Below, in pieces: positions 18,223 to 26,458 of a stretch of DNA of 64,000 nucleotides (the first letter of the stretch is position 1; each line of letters starts with the position of its first letter). The stretch is taken from the NCBI GenBank assembly GCA_947601655.1, contig CANQGG010000007.1, positions 1-64,000 on the forward strand. The letters run 5' to 3'. This stretch comes from an uncultured Akkermansia sp. GTDB taxonomy: Bacteria; Verrucomicrobiota; Verrucomicrobiia; Verrucomicrobiales; Akkermansiaceae. The notes below the pieces were generated by a model. It saw only the letters and a list, made by a program, of their open reading frames with translations. It searched no databases and was not told the DNA's origin. Made by a program: the position numbers and the translations under genes.

Positions 18223-19593
18223 TCAATGTCGCGGCTCCTTTCCCTCAGTGAGTTTTCTTGGTTTATCAACAGCACCGGCACGGCGCAGGAAGTGCGCGAG
18301 AGGAAAATTGTTTCGCTCTAAAGCAACCATAAGCGCCGTTTTACCGCCTGCTTCGGCATTGACATCCGCGCCTGCTTCCAGGAGCAGTTTCACCTGTTGT
18401 CCGCTTCCTCCATGAGCCGCTGCTGCGATGAGGGGGGTAGCGTACTCAGCCGCTCTGTTCACGTCTGCTCCGGCTTCCAGAAGGAGTTGGATAATTTTTG
18501 TATTTCCTGTGTATGCGGCGATAATGAGCGGTGTTTTCCCGCCTGTCGCTCTGTTCACATCCGCGCCGGCTTCCAGAAGCACTTTGACCGCTTTCGTACT
18601 TCCTGACCACGTTGCTGCGATGAGGACAGTGCCATAAAATTCAGATTCCGTCTGAGCATTGATGTCTGCACCGGCTTCCAACAGAAGCTTGATCGCCCCC
18701 GCTCTTCCCGACTCCGCTGCCGCGAAAAGAGCTGCGCCGTAAGCTCCGGATCCCGTTTGTGCATTGACATCCGCCCCGGCTTCCAGGAGCAGCTTGATTA
18801 CCTCCGTGTTTCCCCACTCCGCTGCCGCAATGAGTGCCGTGCCGTAGCTCCCGAATTCTGCCTGTGCATTGACATCCGCCCCGGCATCTAGCAGTACCCT
18901 GACTGCTCCTGTGCCTCCTGACCGTGCTGCGGCAATGAGTGCTGTCCCAAACCACTTGGATCGTGCTTGCGCATTGATGTCCGCTCCGGCGTCCAGCAAT
19001 ACCCTGATTGCTTCCGTGCTTCCTGACCGTGCCGCTGCAATGAGCGCTGTCCCAAACCTCTTGGATTTTACCTGTGCATTGACGTCTGCACCCGCAGCCA
19101 ACAGAAGCTTAAGCGCCTCCACTCTTCCGTACTCCGCCGCTGCGATGAGCGCTGTCTCATCAGTCCACCAGAACTCTGATTGCACATTGACATCCGCCCC
19201 GGCTTCCAGCAGTAACTTGATTATCTCCGGATTTCCCATTTGAGCTGCTGCGATAATAACTGGGCCAAAAGGCATATCTGGCTCCGCATTGATGTCTGCA
19301 CCGGCATTTAGCAATACCTCGACAGCCTTCACGTTCCCTGAATCCGCTGCCGCGATGAGGGGGGTAGCGTAACACTCTCCTTTGTTCACATTCGCCCCAG
19401 CTCCCAGCAAAATTTCTATGATATCGGCACGACCTCCCTCTGCAGCAAAAAAGAGTGGAGGAACTCGATCATTCCGGTCGTCCAATAGAGCGCCTTCGGC
19501 GATCAGCTGCCTGATTTCCTCCGGCGTGCTGGTTTCGTCCTCAATGGCTTTGTGAAGCTTCATTCGGAGTTCTTCTGTGTTTTTCTTTTTCAT
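18223..19593 (-). CDS. Ankyrin-repeat protein A2
   Basis: The 456-residue protein has the array cap (LRMKLHKAIEDETSTPEEIRQLI) and about twelve ankyrin repeats. Several middle repeats are nearly identical to each other (AQARSKWFGTALIAAARSG and variants), a sign of recent internal duplication. It ends with AGAVDKPRKLTEGKEPRH. No signal peptide or enzyme domain is visible. Its start follows a conserved leader, ATAACTATTTTTTACC, shared with A3 and A4. Role unknown; protein binding is the known property of the repeat. Confidence 0.85.
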   Translation of the reverse strand: MKKKNTEELRMKLHKAIEDETSTPEEIRQLIAEGALLDDRNDRVPPLFFAAEGGRADIIEILLGAGANVNKGECYATPLIAAADSGNVKAVEVLLNAGADINAEPDMPFGPVIIAAAQMGNPEIIKLLLEAGADVNVQSEFWWTDETALIAAAEYGRVEALKLLLAAGADVNAQVKSKRFGTALIAAARSGSTEAIRVLLDAGADINAQARSKWFGTALIAAARSGGTGAVRVLLDAGADVNAQAEFGSYGTALIAAAEWGNTEVIKLLLEAGADVNAQTGSGAYGAALFAAAESGRAGAIKLLLEAGADINAQTESEFYGTVLIAATWSGSTKAVKVLLEAGADVNRATGGKTPLIIAAYTGNTKIIQLLLEAGADVNRAAEYATPLIAAAAHGGSGQQVKLLLEAGADVNAEAGGKTALMVALERNNFPLAHFLRRAGAVDKPRKLTEGKEPRH

Positions 19594-19724
19594 GGTAAAA
19601 AATAGTTATCTGATTTATCTTGTCGTGTGGGAGGCGGGAGGAAGGGGTACAGTGGATCTTCCGATTGGGAGGAGCGCACCGATTTCGTCCGCAGCCTCGC
19701 TTGATTACGCGATACGGATCCCCC

Positions 19725-21215
19725 TCAATGTCGCGACTTCTTTCCTTTTGTAAGTTTTCTTGGTTTATCGATGGCTCCGGCGCGGCGCAGGAAGTGCGCG
19801 AGGGCGAGATCCCCCCGTGACCGAGCAACCATGAGCGCCGTTTTGCCGTCCGCTTCGGCATTCACATCCGCTCCGGCATCCAGCAGGAGATTGATCAACT
19901 CCGGTCCGCCGACTTCCTCTTCTCGTTCCACGGCACTGACCAGCGGAGCGTGGTACTTGGTGGTAGCGTGGACATCCGCCCCGGCTTCAAGAAGCATGCG
20001 CACGATTTCGATGTTCTCCGACTCTACGGCGACGATAAGAGGAGTATAAAACTCGGTTTTCGCGTTAACATCGGCGCCCGCATCCAGCAGGAGCCGGACG
20101 ATGTCTTTATTGCAGCTTATCGCTGCGACGATAAGCGGCGTGTATCCCTCTGCCGCTTTGTTGACGTCTGCCCCGGCTTCCAGCAGGAAGCGCACGTCAT
20201 CTCTATTCGCGGCTTTCACCGCCGCTATAAGCGGCGTGTATTTCCATGTCGCTTTGTTGACGTCTGCCCCGGCGTCCAGCAAGATACGAGCGATCGGAAC
20301 GAATGGTTCATTCGCATACCGGGCTCCGGCGATGAGCGGGGTGTAATCTCTTGCTTCGGCGTTGACATCCGCCCCATGGTCGAGGAGGAAACGAACGCTC
20401 TCCACGCAGCCATCCTTTGCTGCCGATACGAGCGGTGTGTCTGCGTCCGGCGCCCCGTTGATGTCCGCTCCTCTGTCGATGAGGTGTTGCATGAGTTCCG
20501 TATCCCCGATACGCGCAGCAAGACCCAGAGGCGTATCATATCCGTGAGCGGCAAGGTTAATCTCTGCCCCGGCGTCCAACAACAGGTCGATGATGTCCCA
20601 TCGCTCGGTTTTGATGGCCAAGGATAGTGGAGTCTCTTCGTAAGAAGCCTCTCTGCGAACCCATCGCAAAAAGTTGATTCTGTCTCGACTCTCTGCTTTG
20701 TACCAAGATATGAAAGTCTCCTCCCTTGCTAGTCGTCGAAACCTTCGCCAGGAATTCCGGCACCACATCCGGGGACAATCGACCTCTGCCCCGGCTTCCA
20801 GCAACTGCCGGATGATATCGATATTCCCGACATAGACAGCGGAACACAGCGCTCCCTCGAGATCTAGGCGTTTCTCGTCCGCCGCGGCAGCCTTGATGAG
20901 CGTCTGCACAACATCTGTATGCCCCCACAATGCCGCGACACTCAGGGCCGTGCACGGACTGTCGCCGAGCTCGTCCACAAAGTCCACCACATCAGCTCCG
21001 ACATCCAGCAGAAGCTGCACGATGTCAGCACGACCTGCCTGCGCAGCGATATAGAGAGGGGATCGACAAAAAGACTTCTCCTCTTTATCTGTCAATTTTC
21101 TCAGAGCGCCTGCGTCTATCAACTGCCTGATTTGCGCCGATGTGCTGGTTTCGTTTTCAATGGCTTTGTAAAGCCTTATGCGGAGTTTTTTTGTATTTTC
21201 CTTTTTCTTTTTCAT
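19725..21215 (-). CDS. Ankyrin-repeat protein A3
   Basis: The 496-residue protein carries the common cap (LRIRLYKAIENETSTSAQIRQLI) and about thirteen ankyrin units. Its first third matches A1 and A5, with FCRSPLYIAAQAGRADIVQLLLD. A non-ankyrin insert of about 40 residues with CRNSWRRFRRLAREE interrupts the repeats near residue 160. It ends AGAIDKPRKLTKGKKSRH like A2. Part of the tandem array; no catalytic motif is visible. Confidence 0.85.
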   Translation of the reverse strand: MKKKKENTKKLRIRLYKAIENETSTSAQIRQLIDAGALRKLTDKEEKSFCRSPLYIAAQAGRADIVQLLLDVGADVVDFVDELGDSPCTALSVAALWGHTDVVQTLIKAAAADEKRLDLEGALCSAVYVGNIDIIRQLLEAGAEVDCPRMWCRNSWRRFRRLAREETFISWYKAESRDRINFLRWVRREASYEETPLSLAIKTERWDIIDLLLDAGAEINLAAHGYDTPLGLAARIGDTELMQHLIDRGADINGAPDADTPLVSAAKDGCVESVRFLLDHGADVNAEARDYTPLIAGARYANEPFVPIARILLDAGADVNKATWKYTPLIAAVKAANRDDVRFLLEAGADVNKAAEGYTPLIVAAISCNKDIVRLLLDAGADVNAKTEFYTPLIVAVESENIEIVRMLLEAGADVHATTKYHAPLVSAVEREEEVGGPELINLLLDAGADVNAEADGKTALMVARSRGDLALAHFLRRAGAIDKPRKLTKGKKSRH

Positions 21216-21236
21216 AGTAAGAAATAGTGGGCAGAT

Positions 21237-22619
21237 TTATTTTGCGATACAGGCAGCGTGGTAATGGAGAATGAGGTATTCTTCGCCTCGTTTATTTCCA
21301 CTCCAATAAGTTATTTTTCCGCACGTATATTTGGGGAGTTGCTCGATGGCTCCGGCGCGCCGAAGACGGTGGGCAAGGGAGAGGTTATTATGTCTTAACG
21401 CAGCCACGAGCGCGGTTTTGCCTGTTTTGACTCCCCCGGCGTTCACGTCGGCTCCGGCTGCGAGAAGCATGTTGATGATTTTCGCGTCCCCTCGCTCTGC
21501 CGCAGCGGTAAGTGGAGTGTCAAAGAAGGGCGAGAGGTTTACATCCGCCCCGGCATTCAGGAGCAGTCTGACTCCTTCCGTGAATCCTGCCCACGCGGCT
21601 GCGGTGAGCGGGGTATCCCCTGTTTCGTCATCGTTCGGGTTTGCCCCGGCTTCCAATAGAATACGGAGGACGTCTGCATGAGAACCTTCTGCGGCGGCGA
21701 TAAGTGGGGTGGTCATAAGGGACGAAAGGTTCACATCGGCCCCGGCATCAAGGAGCAGACGCACCCCCTCCGTGGATCCTGCCCGCGCGGCTGCGGTGAG
21801 TGGGGTGTCCTCGGCATCGGCTCCGACGTTCGCGTCAGCCCCTGCTGCCAACAGAATGCGGAGGACGTCTGTATGAGAACCTTCTGCAGCTGCGATGAGT
21901 GGGGTGGTAAAACGGGACGGGAGGTTCACATCGGCCCCGGCATCAAGGAGCAGACGCACCCCTTCCGTGAATCCTGCCCGCGCGGCGACGGTGAGCGGGG
22001 TGTCCTCGGCATCGGCTCCGGCATTCACCTTCGCCCCACGGTCAAGGAGGAAACGGAGGCTCTCCACGCAGCCTTCCTTCGCTGCTACGATGAGCGGTGT
22101 GTAGTACGTCGTCCCATTGATGTCCGCTCCTCTGTCGATGAGGTGTTGCATGAGTTCCAAGTCTCCCGTGCACGTCGCAAGGCTCAACGGCGTATGTTTA
22201 CCTATCTTGCAGTTGACGTCCGTCCCGGCGTCGAGCAGCAGGTCGATGATGTCTCGCCGTTCCATCATCATGGCCAAGAACAACGGGGGAACCTTCCACC
22301 CAACGCATATCTTTTTGTTGACGTTGGCTCCCGCCGCCAACAGCGTACGGACGATGTTGGCATGACCTCCATAAACGGCGTATGCCAAGGCTCCCTCCAG
22401 TCTCTTGCGTTTCTTGCCTTCACCGGCATCCAGCAGCACCTGCACGATATCGGCACGACCTTCCGCTGCAGCAACATAGAGTGGAGAAACTTGATCATTC
22501 CGATCGTCCAATAGAGCGCCTTCGGCGATCAGTTGCTTGATTTGCTCCGGCGTGCTGTTCTTGTCCTCAATGGCTTCGTAAAGTTTCATTTGGAGTTCTT
22601 CTGTGTTTTTCTTTTTCAT
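21237..22619 (-). CDS. Ankyrin-repeat protein A4
   Basis: The 460-residue protein has the array cap (LQMKLYEAIEDKNSTPEQIKQLI) and about eleven ankyrin units. Two of its repeat pairs are almost identical at DNA level (ADAEDTPLTAAARAGSTEG type), again pointing to recent duplication. Its C-terminus after AGAIEQLPKYTCGK differs from the other copies and adds about 28 residues. It lies only 21 bp from A3. Confidence 0.85.
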   Translation of the reverse strand: MKKKNTEELQMKLYEAIEDKNSTPEQIKQLIAEGALLDDRNDQVSPLYVAAAEGRADIVQVLLDAGEGKKRKRLEGALAYAVYGGHANIVRTLLAAGANVNKKICVGWKVPPLFLAMMMERRDIIDLLLDAGTDVNCKIGKHTPLSLATCTGDLELMQHLIDRGADINGTTYYTPLIVAAKEGCVESLRFLLDRGAKVNAGADAEDTPLTVAARAGFTEGVRLLLDAGADVNLPSRFTTPLIAAAEGSHTDVLRILLAAGADANVGADAEDTPLTAAARAGSTEGVRLLLDAGADVNLSSLMTTPLIAAAEGSHADVLRILLEAGANPNDDETGDTPLTAAAWAGFTEGVRLLLNAGADVNLSPFFDTPLTAAAERGDAKIINMLLAAGADVNAGGVKTGKTALVAALRHNNLSLAHRLRRAGAIEQLPKYTCGKITYWSGNKRGEEYLILHYHAACIAK

Positions 22620-22753
22620 GGTAAGAAATAGTTGGCTAATTTTTCTTGTCGTGTGAGAGGCGGGAGAAAGCGGTACAGTGGATATTCCGATTGGATGAGC
22701 GTACCGATTTCGTCCATCGTCTCAGATGGTGCGTGATGAGAACCCTCTTCACC

Positions 22754-24121
22754 CTAGTCCTCCTCCCCCCATAGAAATTTTTTTGGTTTATCGATGGCTC
22801 CGGCGCGGCGTAGACGCCGCGCGAGGGAGAGATCACTTCGAGCCAGGGCGACCATGAGCGCCGTTTTGCCGTCCGCTTCGGCATTCACATCCGCCCCGGC
22901 TTCCAGGAGGAGATTGATCAACTCCGGTCCGTTGGCTTCCTCTTCGCGTTCCACGGCGCTGACGAGCGGAGCGTGGTACTTGGTGGTAGCGTGTACATCC
23001 GCCCCGGCGTCGAGAAGCATGCGTACGATTTCGATGTCCCCCATCTCTACAGCTTCAATGAGCGCAGTAGAGAACTCGGTTTTCGCATTGACATCGGCGC
23101 CTGCATCCAGCAAAAGTCGAACGACGTCTTGATTGCAGCCTTCTGCCGCGGCGATGAGAGGAGTGTAAAGGTCACTCTGGATGTTGACATCTGCTCCGGC
23201 GTCCAGGAACAGACGCACCCCATCCATGAAGCCTTTCTTTGCGGCGGCAATGAGCGGAGTTTCATGATCTGATACAGCATTCACGTCCGCCCCGGCTTCC
23301 ATCAGCATACGCACAATCGACGCAAAGTGTTCGTTAGCGTGGCTCGCCGCCGCAGATAGTGAAGTGCAAACGCTTGTTATAACATTTGCATTCGCTCCAT
23401 GATCGAGGAAGAAACGAATGCTTTCCTCGCACCCCGAATGTACCGCCGCTATGAGTGGCGTGTACACTTCCGTCGCCTCATTCATATCTGCCCCTCTGTC
23501 GATCAGGTGTTGCATGAGTTCAACATTCCCGGAAAACGCCGCAAGAATTAAGGGAGTATGGTCCTCCATTCGGCAGTTGACGTCTGCCCCCGCGTCCAGC
23601 AGCAGGTCGATGATGTCCAGCCTGTCGATTTTGATGGCTAGAGACAGCGGCGTTTCTTCGTCTATCAACCTGTCCGGCTCGGCTTCTGCCCCTGCCGCAA
23701 GCAACTGCCGGACGATGTCGATGCGTCCGGCATAAACAGCGGAACACAGCGCCCTGTCGAGGGCATACCTGTAATCACCTTTCCCCTTTGAGGCATCCAG
23801 AAGTAGTTGCACGATGCCCTCATGTCCCCACAACGCCGCCATACTCAGCGCGCCGCATGGCACATCGAAGTTGATGAAAACATTGTCGATAGAGCGATCC
23901 ACTCCAACATCTAGCAGCAGCTTCACGAGGTCGGCACGACCCGCCTGCGCGGCGATGTAGAGGGGAGATCGACGGAAATAGTGCTCCTCTTCCTTTCTTA
24001 ATTTTTTCAGCGCACCTGCGTCTATCAGCTGCCTGATTTGCTCCGGCGTGCTGTTCTCGTCCTCAATGGCTTCGTAAAGACTCACGCGGAGCTCTGCATC
24101 ATTCTTTTCTCTCTTTTTCAT
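22754..24121 (-). CDS. Ankyrin-repeat protein A5, first gene of the array
   Basis: Starting at MKKREKN the protein has 455 residues; the ATG at 24142 would add 7 residues absent from the other copies. It has the cap (LRVSLYEAIEDENSTPEQIRQLI), an HYFRRSPLYIAAQAGRADLVKLLLD unit as in A1 and A3, about twelve repeats, and ends AGAIDKPKKFLWGEED. It is the most upstream member on the minus strand. A promoter-like box (TTACGGAAC, then TATAAG) lies about 200 nt upstream and probably serves this gene, perhaps the whole array. Confidence 0.83.
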   Translation of the reverse strand: MKKREKNDAELRVSLYEAIEDENSTPEQIRQLIDAGALKKLRKEEEHYFRRSPLYIAAQAGRADLVKLLLDVGVDRSIDNVFINFDVPCGALSMAALWGHEGIVQLLLDASKGKGDYRYALDRALCSAVYAGRIDIVRQLLAAGAEAEPDRLIDEETPLSLAIKIDRLDIIDLLLDAGADVNCRMEDHTPLILAAFSGNVELMQHLIDRGADMNEATEVYTPLIAAVHSGCEESIRFFLDHGANANVITSVCTSLSAAASHANEHFASIVRMLMEAGADVNAVSDHETPLIAAAKKGFMDGVRLFLDAGADVNIQSDLYTPLIAAAEGCNQDVVRLLLDAGADVNAKTEFSTALIEAVEMGDIEIVRMLLDAGADVHATTKYHAPLVSAVEREEEANGPELINLLLEAGADVNAEADGKTALMVALARSDLSLARRLRRAGAIDKPKKFLWGEED

Positions 24122-24149
24122 TTCGTTTGGTCGTCGATTCAATTAAATG

Positions 24150-24345
24150 ACGTCTGATCTTGTGGATTTGCCGGAGGGGAGACATTTTTGCTTCGTTGCA
24201 TGAGAGGACGAGGGAAGCATATTTATGTTTATTTTTATCATAATATATTAATTTTGATAACGTTATGTATTGTTTTCTGTTCGCAATTACCGCTCGAGGT
24301 GTGGCTTGTCCATGCGCCTTATAACTTTGTTCCGTAATTTTTTTC
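24150..24345 (-). repeat. Ankyrin leader region, copy L1
   Basis: On the minus strand this begins TTACGGAACAAAGTTATAAG and later holds ACGAAGCAAAAATG and GTCATTTAAT before A5. The same order of blocks recurs at 24635-24832 (L2). It is the probable promoter and untranslated leader of A5. Confidence 0.5.
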
Positions 24346-24398
24346 AAATATTTTGGACATGCTGATCACTTTCATAATTCTTTGGAGTATATTTTTTG

Positions 24399-24631
24399 AC
24401 AATGTCCTACCACAGTGTTGAAAAATATAAACACGAACAAACACCTAAATAAGAATGTTTAAGCATGGGTATCGACTATCGATAATAGTTTCACCCATAA
24501 GATCAGTAGGAAGTGCCCGATGTCATTTATCGACTGAGGTATAGGGAGGGGCTTCTGTTACTGTCATAGTGGCTTAAATGTATTAAGTATAAAGGTTTAT
24601 CAAAAATCAACGCTGTTGGTAGGACAGAGCC
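24399..24631. mobile_element. MITE-like element bounded by inverted repeats M4 and M5
   Basis: The left end reads TGTCCTACCACAGTGTTGA in plus orientation. The right end, read on the minus strand, is GGCTCTGTCCTACCAACAG then GTTGATTTTT. The two form imperfect inverted ends of about 28 bp around 233 bp with no coding frame. Alternatively M4 alone is the left attachment-type repeat of the defence island. I cannot see a clear target duplication. Confidence 0.45.
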
Positions 24632-24634
24632 TTG

Positions 24635-24832
24635 GATTAAATGATGTGTGGGCTTGTGGGAGGAGCCAAACTTGCTTCGTCGTATAGGAGGACGCGAATC
24701 GTGCATCTGTGTCTGTTTTGCTTGTAATAGTTTTATTCCAAGATAGTTAAGATGTGCGATTTCTTCACGATCAGCTCCCGAAGAGAGGCGCCTTTTAGCG
24801 CTTATAACTTTGTTCTGTGAATTTCCGAAAAA
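24635..24832 (-). repeat. Ankyrin leader region, copy L2, without its gene
   Basis: Minus-strand blocks TTCACAGAACAAAGTTATAAG, ACGACGAAGCAAG and CATCATTTAAT repeat the order seen in L1. Here they run into the M5 repeat instead of an ankyrin gene. This is probably the surviving leader of a lost array member. A 105-codon frame overlaps it but has no support. Confidence 0.45.
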
Positions 24833-24846
24833 TTCACAGAACAAAG
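24808..24846. promoter_or_regulatory. Perfect 17-bp palindrome with divergent promoter boxes
   Basis: Arms 24808-24824 and 24830-24846 are perfect inverted repeats around CCGAA. Each arm contains TCACAGAAC pointing outwards, followed 5 nt later by TAATTA on the plus side and TATAAG on the minus side. This looks like a divergent promoter-operator between L2 and the gene at 24860. Confidence 0.55.
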
Positions 24847-24859
24847 GTAATTAAAAAAC

Positions 24860-25528
24860 ATGTCACATACAAATTCATCTCCCAATCTGAAGAAAGCAGT
24901 CTCATTTACCCTTCACTCCATTGAGACGCTACCAGGCAAGAAAATCAAGGTCAACGCGACCTACTCTTCCCGAGATAAGCTGACGTCGAATCGGGATATA
25001 CTCTTTAGAATCAGAGAGCATAGAGCCATATACGACGACGAGGAAAATGAGAGTGATTTCAATGTCCTGCTCAGTCTTCTCGAAAATGGAGTCGAGCGGT
25101 TGGAGAAGCACGTTTACATGTGCTTCAGGACAAAAAAACTCGACTCAATCACCATCAAGACTCTTCCGATGTGCTCATCGTCGGACCGGGTCAGATCTCT
25201 GACTGACGAGGACCTCAAAGAATTAGGCTACTCCGATATTCAGATCAGCATCCTCAACTGGTGGTACAAAGATGATGTCTTTGAAAGGGATCTCGATCGG
25301 TGGGAGTGGGAAAAAGTGGCTGGAATTATAGATGGTCCATTTGATCATTTGCTTCAGGCTCGTATGCTCATGGAAGAGGGGAGGTGCATCTTTTTATCGT
25401 ATGATGCCCACAAAAGACCCATCTACTACTCGGTCATGACGCCACCTTTCCCCAGGTGCCCGGAGCCATTCATCGCTGTCCACATCCCGGACGGCGCCTC
25501 CTTCAGAAACTGGGTCATCGTCGCTTAG
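24860..25528 (+). CDS. Hypothetical protein next to the defence operon
   Basis: This 222-residue acidic protein has no signal peptide or membrane segment. Its features are an N-terminal beta-like region (AVSFTLHSIETLPGKKIKVNATY), a central ILNWWYKDDVFERDLDRWEWEKVAG rich in Trp and Asp, and a C-terminal FIAVHIPDGASFRNWVIVA. I do not recognise the family. It is convergent with the HNH-methylase-helicase operon and preceded by the palindromic promoter, 14 bp from its start. Its position inside the island suggests a defence or mobile-element function, which is inference only. Confidence 0.6.
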   Translation: MSHTNSSPNLKKAVSFTLHSIETLPGKKIKVNATYSSRDKLTSNRDILFRIREHRAIYDDEENESDFNVLLSLLENGVERLEKHVYMCFRTKKLDSITIKTLPMCSSSDRVRSLTDEDLKELGYSDIQISILNWWYKDDVFERDLDRWEWEKVAGIIDGPFDHLLQARMLMEEGRCIFLSYDAHKRPIYYSVMTPPFPRCPEPFIAVHIPDGASFRNWVIVA

Positions 25529-25676
25529 TTACTCGGTGAACTGTGCCTTGGAAAAGCGCTCAGGATAAAGGAACAGGCTATTTTCCAAGCTTCAAATAAA
25601 ACATACAGGAACTGCAAGCGAATTTCTGATATGTTCACTGAAAGGATGGCTGTTTCGAGGGATTATAAACGGAATT

Positions 25677-25713
25677 GGTTCGTAGGACATCAGTCCTGAT
25701 GTTTCTCGAAACC
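25677..25713. terminator. Hairpin between convergent genes, possible terminator
   Basis: ACATCA/TGATGT pair around GTCC, and outer GGTT-CG/CG-AAACC arms extend the stem. It lies between the end of the 24860 gene and the end of the HNH gene. There is no long T tract, so termination is uncertain. The remainder of 25529-25783 shows nothing else. Confidence 0.3.
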
Positions 25714-25783
25714 GTTCAACATATTTTAAGTTATATAATCACGTCCTTTACAGAAAGGCTACCCAATTCGCCGGAATCTCTTT

Positions 25784-26443
25784 TCATTCAGTCCCCAGAA
25801 ACACGTGTTCTCGGTGCCAGTGTAAATACGGGAGGTGCCGAGGGGAAAGCCCGTGGATATGCAGGCCCGGCAAGAGTCCGAGTTTCTGCCTCTCTGCCGC
25901 AGCCAGCTTCGGGGATATAAGCAGCTCGCCTTCATCGGTGAAGGAGATATATCCCTGGTCAAACAGGGCATCGTAGCGTGCTTCGAGCAGGAAGCCGTTG
26001 TAGGGATCCACCCTCTCGGCATCCGTGCAGTCTTTCCATGGCTTGGCATGGCTCGCGCGCAGCAGCTCTGGCACACCGACGCCCGTGCAGGCGCACCTGC
26101 CGCCCCATAGAGCTTCCAATCCGTTGCGGTAGCGGTGCTGGACAGTGCGAGCCAGAATCATCTGTTCGCGTTCCGTGCGCAGGGGCGGCGTGCCCTTGGG
26201 GGAGGTATCGGTTTTCACCAGCTCCCGCAATGTCTTCCCCAGCTCCTCCCGTGTCACCACCTGCACCTCCGCCATGGCGGGGATGATGCAAAACTTCTCC
26301 CCTTCCGGCAGCACGTGCAGCAGCCCTTCGTGCGCCGTCGAGCTCAGCCGGTATCCATCGCCGTCCGTGTCTCTTTCGCAAACCTCCCAGCCGTTGCGCG
26401 AGGCAGCGGTGAGGAGATGGGTATTGAAGGATATCGAGTCCAT
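25784..26443 (-). CDS. HNH endonuclease, last gene of the defence operon
   Basis: The 219-residue protein has a C-terminal HNH nuclease domain of the restriction-enzyme type. Its landmarks are GGRCACTGVGVPELLRASH, KPWKDC, then DPYNGFLLEARYDALFDQGYISF, with the His, Asn and Asp expected for metal and phosphate binding. The N-terminal 100 residues are a separate, probably DNA-recognising region. It starts 15 bp after the methylase stop, so it belongs to the same transcript. It is the only clear nuclease domain recognised in the operon and is probably its effector; no PLD-type DrmC is present. Confidence 0.82.
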   Translation of the reverse strand: MDSISFNTHLLTAASRNGWEVCERDTDGDGYRLSSTAHEGLLHVLPEGEKFCIIPAMAEVQVVTREELGKTLRELVKTDTSPKGTPPLRTEREQMILARTVQHRYRNGLEALWGGRCACTGVGVPELLRASHAKPWKDCTDAERVDPYNGFLLEARYDALFDQGYISFTDEGELLISPKLAAAERQKLGLLPGLHIHGLSPRHLPYLHWHREHVFLGTE

Positions 26444-26458
26444 GCTTAGCTTTCCCTC

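Noticed and set aside
18015..18281. Conserved minus-strand frames in the ankyrin spacers
   Set aside because: They are similar between spacers only because the spacers are duplicated; they run out of frame into the next ankyrin gene.
15473..24121. Periodic DNA repeats that could suggest CRISPR or a satellite
   Set aside because: The period of about 99 bp matches the 33-residue ankyrin unit in an open frame; spacers are not unique and no cas genes are present.
24812..24842. LexA-type operator
   Set aside because: The known Verrucomicrobiota LexA motif TGTTC-N4-GAACA needs two half sites at fixed spacing; only GAACA is present at the single boxes.
24527..24844. Minus-strand frame of 105 codons within L2 and the MITE-like element
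   Set aside because: It starts within the palindrome and reads across two unrelated repeats; the homologous L1 has a different frame.
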